This document shows, piece after piece, positions 42,739 to 45,027 of a stretch of 45,027 bases of DNA. The position numbers were made by a program, and so were the translations under genes. Origin of the DNA: Acinetobacter geminorum (GTDB taxonomy: Bacteria; Pseudomonadota; Gammaproteobacteria; Pseudomonadales; Moraxellaceae); assembly GCF_013009345.1 (NCBI RefSeq), contig NZ_JABELE010000022.1:1-45027 (forward strand), read 5' to 3'. The notes under the pieces were generated by a model. The model searched no databases. It worked only from the letters and a program-made list of their open reading frames with translations, and had not been told where the DNA came from. The stretch's first letter is position 1, and each line of letters starts with the position of its first letter.

Positions 42739-43614
42739 TTAAAGACCTAATTTTTCACGCCACGTTGCCAACAATGCTGTGGTATCCGAATCATTTGGAT
42801 GAAATTTTGGTCTTAAAAAATCAAGTAGTTCTGGAATTTGACGAGTCATAAAACCTTTACGACCATACATGAACTTAAGCATGTAATTCGTATCCTTCCA
42901 AGTTAATTTATCATCAGTCTTAAGTAACTTTGCAGTAAAATAAGACTGAGTCGCGAAGATTAATGCCATTGCAATAATCAAAGCTGTTGAACGCATAAAA
43001 TAAGCTTTCGGACCTTGTCCATACATGCTTGTATATACATCAAATGCCACAGCTTTATGTTCATTTTCTTCAACTGCATGCCACATCCACAAATGATACA
43101 TAGTGTCATCTTGGAACATAGCCTGAATTTCAGGATTTTGTAAAAGTTCTGCTGCAATGGTCGATGTGAAATGCTCTAGAGCACAGGTTCCAGTCAAATC
43201 AATCATTTCTTTGGTATAGCCAAAAGGTTTCATTAATTTGGTTACAACAGCTGTACCCATCTTAATGACTTTTCCTGTTTGCTTTTCCATATGGCGCACG
43301 TCATAACCATAAGCCTGTGCCGAAGCATTAAATGCTAAATGCTCTTTGGAGTGCATTGCTTCTTGACCAATAAAAGCACTAATTTCTTTTTGAAGATCTG
43401 GATCAGCAAGCTTTGGATCATTTCGAACAGCACGCGTACTGTTTACAAAGAACTGCTCACCCTCTGGAAAAAGGGCCGATAATGCTGTCATAAAATGTGT
43501 TAATGCAGCATCATAATTTGCCCAATAGCGTGGGACCTGAGCAAATTCAAAATCCATACGACGCACAGGGAAACTAGCGCCAGCACGATTGGAAATATTT
43601 ACCTTAGCATTCAT
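42739..43614 (-). CDS. PF10118-type 'metal-dependent hydrolase', di-iron-like (copy 1)
   Basis: All-helical protein of 291 aa of the group usually annotated as predicted metal-dependent hydrolase. I see the pattern E53, E85xxH88 (QEAMH), E147 (ALEH) and E183xxH186 (EENEH). This is the E / ExxH / E / ExxH set of di-iron oxygenases such as acyl-ACP desaturases and R2 proteins, so a ferritin-like di-iron site is likely; activity is unknown. A hydrophobic segment at about 207-231 could sit in the membrane. AGGAG lies 6 bases before the ATG, and a hairpin lies directly before that. It is about half identical to the next gene, but each has its own promoter and terminator. Confidence 0.85.
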   Translation of the reverse strand: MNAKVNISNRAGASFPVRRMDFEFAQVPRYWANYDAALTHFMTALSALFPEGEQFFVNSTRAVRNDPKLADPDLQKEISAFIGQEAMHSKEHLAFNASAQAYGYDVRHMEKQTGKVIKMGTAVVTKLMKPFGYTKEMIDLTGTCALEHFTSTIAAELLQNPEIQAMFQDDTMYHLWMWHAVEENEHKAVAFDVYTSMYGQGPKAYFMRSTALIIAMALIFATQSYFTAKLLKTDDKLTWKDTNYMLKFMYGRKGFMTRQIPELLDFLRPKFHPNDSDTTALLATWREKLGL

Positions 43615-43620
43615 CTCAGA

Positions 43621-43649
43621 CTCCTTTTAAGTGAATAGCTAATTCACTT
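43621..43649 (-). promoter_or_regulatory. Leader hairpin beside the ribosome binding site (copy 1)
   Basis: AAGTGAAT (43629-43636) pairs perfectly with ATTCACTT (43642-43649) around five bases. In the transcript the stem ends 3 bases before AGGAG (43625-43621). The copy 2 leader has a hairpin of different sequence in the same place. Confidence 0.6.
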
Positions 43650-43679
43650 ATAACTTTATTTATTTTCTTAATATTTATA

Positions 43680-43734
43680 ATCATACGTCTTTCGATGTGC
43701 CAATTAAGTGCAGATGAGGACAGAGAAATATCAG
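43680..43734 (-). promoter_or_regulatory. Promoter block shared with the paralogue (copy 1)
   Basis: On the minus strand CTTAAT (43708-43703), 17 bases, TATGAT (43685-43680). Just upstream lies a 27-base block (43734-43708) that opens with CTGATATTTC and matches the copy 2 block at 21 of 27 bases without gaps, at the same distance from the -35 box. An activator site is inferred. Confidence 0.65.
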
Positions 43735-43805
43735 ATGAGGTCATTCATAGATACATAAAGGTGCAATATCTACCCCACGATCTCTTTAAAATAGTTATAG
43801 AAAAT

Positions 43806-43832
43806 AAAAAAAGGGCCACTATCGGCCCTTTA
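43806..43832 (-). terminator. Terminator of the second di-iron-like gene
   Basis: AAAGGGCC pairs with GGCCCTTT around ACTATC, with a run of seven T on the minus strand. Confidence 0.85.
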
Positions 43833-43849
43833 TAAATTATGAATTAAAA

Positions 43850-44731
43850 CTATAAACCTAATTTTGCTTTCCATGTTTTCAATAGCCCAACAGTATCTAG
43901 GTCATTTGGATGAAAGCCAGGTTTAAAGTAAGCTAACATTTCTTTAGCCATACCACTAATAATACCTTTAGATGGGCTATATCCATATTTATAAATTACT
44001 GATAGTTCATCTAAATTCAACTTGTTGTCTTGCTTTAATAAACGAAGCACAAAAGATGACTGGATCAAAAAGATTAAAGTCATAGCAAATACTAAAGAAC
44101 TTGTACGTAACGCATAGGCTTTTAGACCTTTACCAAATACACCTTCGTACACATCATAAGCTACGGCTTTATGCTCATTTTCTTCAATCGCATGCCAATA
44201 CCACATTGTTGACATTGTCTCATCTGTCATAAGCTCTTGAATGTGCTTATTGACCAATAATTGCGACGCAATAGTAGCGGTAAAATGCTCAAGAGCCGTT
44301 GTAGCAGTCAAGTCAACCATTTCTTTTGTCATACCGAAAGGTTTGACAATTTTTACAAAGGTTTTAATGGCTGTTTGAATTGCCGTATCGGTAAATTTCT
44401 CTAACGTTTCTACATCATGACCAAACTTTTGAGCAGAAGCATTGAAGTTTACATGCTCTTGAGTATGCATTGCCTCTTGCCCAATGAAAGCACTAATTTC
44501 TTTTTGGAGCGCTTCATCATCTTTAATCGCTGGGTGATAACGTACTGCTCGTACACTATCTATAAAGAATTTCTCACCAGCCGGAAACAATGCTGACAAT
44601 GCAGTCATAAAATGTGTGAGTCCAGCAGAACCATTCATCCAATATTCTGGTACATCATTAAAGTCAAAATTCATACGACGTACTGGAAAGCTTGCGCCTG
44701 CACGATTCGTAATATTCACTTTAGCATTCAT
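43850..44731 (-). CDS. PF10118-type 'metal-dependent hydrolase', di-iron-like (copy 2)
   Basis: Paralogue of 293 aa. The first 20 residues differ from copy 1 at only two positions, and the ligand pattern is kept: E53, E86xxH89, E148 and E184xxH187, together with the conserved WHAIEENEHKAVAYDVY. A hydrophobic segment lies at about 207-230. The start at 44731 has AAGGAG 8 bases upstream; a TTG two codons earlier is rejected because it would overlap that spacing. The body has diverged clearly (for example residues 105-130 and 235-265), so the two copies are old enough to have separate roles. Function is unknown. Confidence 0.85.
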   Translation of the reverse strand: MNAKVNITNRAGASFPVRRMNFDFNDVPEYWMNGSAGLTHFMTALSALFPAGEKFFIDSVRAVRYHPAIKDDEALQKEISAFIGQEAMHTQEHVNFNASAQKFGHDVETLEKFTDTAIQTAIKTFVKIVKPFGMTKEMVDLTATTALEHFTATIASQLLVNKHIQELMTDETMSTMWYWHAIEENEHKAVAYDVYEGVFGKGLKAYALRTSSLVFAMTLIFLIQSSFVLRLLKQDNKLNLDELSVIYKYGYSPSKGIISGMAKEMLAYFKPGFHPNDLDTVGLLKTWKAKLGL

Positions 44732-44739
44732 ACCCAAAG

Positions 44740-44765
44740 CTCCTTAGTAAGTAACCCTAGTTACT
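44740..44765 (-). promoter_or_regulatory. Leader hairpin beside the ribosome binding site (copy 2)
   Basis: AGTAAC (44750-44755) pairs perfectly with GTTACT (44760-44765) around CCTA. In the transcript the stem ends 4 bases before AAGGAG (44745-44740). Confidence 0.55.
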
Positions 44766-44795
44766 CAAACTTTATTGTTCGTTTTCTTGATTCTT

Positions 44796-44850
44796 ATCAT
44801 ACAAATTTAATAAAAAGGATTAAGGGGAAATAAGGACATTGAAATATCAG
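44796..44850 (-). promoter_or_regulatory. Promoter block shared with the paralogue (copy 2)
   Basis: On the minus strand CTTAAT (44824-44819), 17 bases, TATGAT (44801-44796), with the upstream block at 44850-44824 that opens with CTGATATTTC. The spacer between the boxes is unlike copy 1, while the boxes and the upstream block are kept. Confidence 0.65.
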
Positions 44851-44906
44851 TTAGGGCCAGCCTTTATAGTGATTGTTAGACAATTCACTTTTGTGCGCTT
44901 AAGTAT

Positions 44907-44938
44907 AAAAAAAGCGCTCTAAAAAGAGCGCTTTTTTT
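44907..44938 (-). terminator. Terminator of tuf
   Basis: AAAAAAAGCGCTC pairs with GAGCGCTTTTTTT around TAAAAA, 13 bases past the tuf stop on the minus strand. Confidence 0.88.
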
Positions 44939-44950
44939 CACTGAAAGTGA

Positions 44951-45027
44951 TTATGCAGTTACTTTCGCAACAACACCAGCACCTACAGTACGACCACCTT
45001 CACGGATCGCAAAACGTAGACCTGGGT
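44951..45027 (-). CDS. tuf: Elongation factor Tu, C-terminal end only
   Basis: Only the last 25 codons lie in the window; the gene continues beyond the right edge. The translation PGLRFAIREGGRTVGAGVVAKVTA followed by TAA is the end of EF-Tu domain 3, which delivers aminoacyl-tRNA to the ribosome. Most gammaproteobacteria carry two tuf copies; which one this is cannot be told. Confidence 0.95.
   Translation of the reverse strand, partial: PGLRFAIREGGRTVGAGVVAKVTA

Noticed and set aside
43685..43705. Sigma-54 type promoter (TGGCAC) before copy 1 of the di-iron-like genes
   Set aside because: No matching -12 element lies at the required spacing, and the copy 2 promoter lacks the motif altogether.
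1..45027. CRISPR arrays, insertion sequences, tRNA genes, defence islands
   Set aside because: No regularly spaced repeats, transposase motifs, cloverleaf sequences or defence-type proteins were seen on either strand.

Overview
The window looks like a chromosomal segment of an Acinetobacter species, plausibly of the A. calcoaceticus-baumannii group. Evidence for this is the AT-rich, gammaproteobacterial gene content, a tmRNA whose tag reads ANDETYALAA, a fur/bamE divergent pair, the type IV pilus motor pair pilT-pilU, a dut-algC-argB cluster as in pseudomonads, and a 149-residue four-helix membrane protein of a type I associate with Acinetobacter. There are no insertion sequences, phage genes, CRISPR arrays or tRNA genes. 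Most of the window is core genome.

Layout. 1-708: tmRNA (minus strand) with its terminator. 709-5680: a lipoprotein-type gamma-glutamyltransferase and an EmrAB-type drug exporter behind a near-consensus promoter. 5948-9639: a hotdog thioesterase divergent from hemB-thiO, then a TIGR01777-type epimerase. 9726-11481: a small membrane protein, a strong candidate for an unannotated structured small RNA (about 10281-10450), a VOC-domain protein and an OsmC protein. 11646-16520: sbcD-sbcC. 16721-19715: yggS divergent from pilT-pilU. 19785-22787: fur, bamE, rnfH translationally coupled to a divergent NSS-like transporter, and a bacteriohemerythrin. 23039-24778: a class II amidotransferase and an OlsB-like N-acyltransferase. 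24901-29956 (all minus): algC-argB and rep-dut, each unit with its own terminator. 30150-33039: an OmpA-type lipoprotein, a membrane acyltransferase, and a membrane protein whose N-terminus resembles an ion-channel voltage sensor without a pore. 33160-35042: minCDE. 35126-42632: a small conserved protein, a LysE exporter, ftsK, trxB, the N-degron transferases aat-bpt, and rimI. 42739-44731: two tandem paralogues usually called metal-dependent hydrolases. 44951 to the edge: the 3' end of tuf.

The functional themes are cell division and chromosome handling (minCDE, ftsK, sbcDC, rep, dut), twitching motility (pilTU), envelope biogenesis (bamE, the OmpA lipoprotein, acyltransferases, algC), redox and iron (fur, trxB, hemerythrin, hemB) and protein turnover (ssrA, aat, bpt).

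The most interesting signals are: (1) the tandem paralogues carry the E / ExxH / E / ExxH spacing of di-iron oxygenases, share a 55-base promoter block at identical spacing, and each have a hairpin right beside the ribosome binding site whose sequence differs but whose pairing is kept; (2) a structured RNA locus in the 380-base gap at 10176-10555; (3) the voltage-sensor-like protein at 31993-33039. All functions are inferred from sequence reading only; no database search was run.
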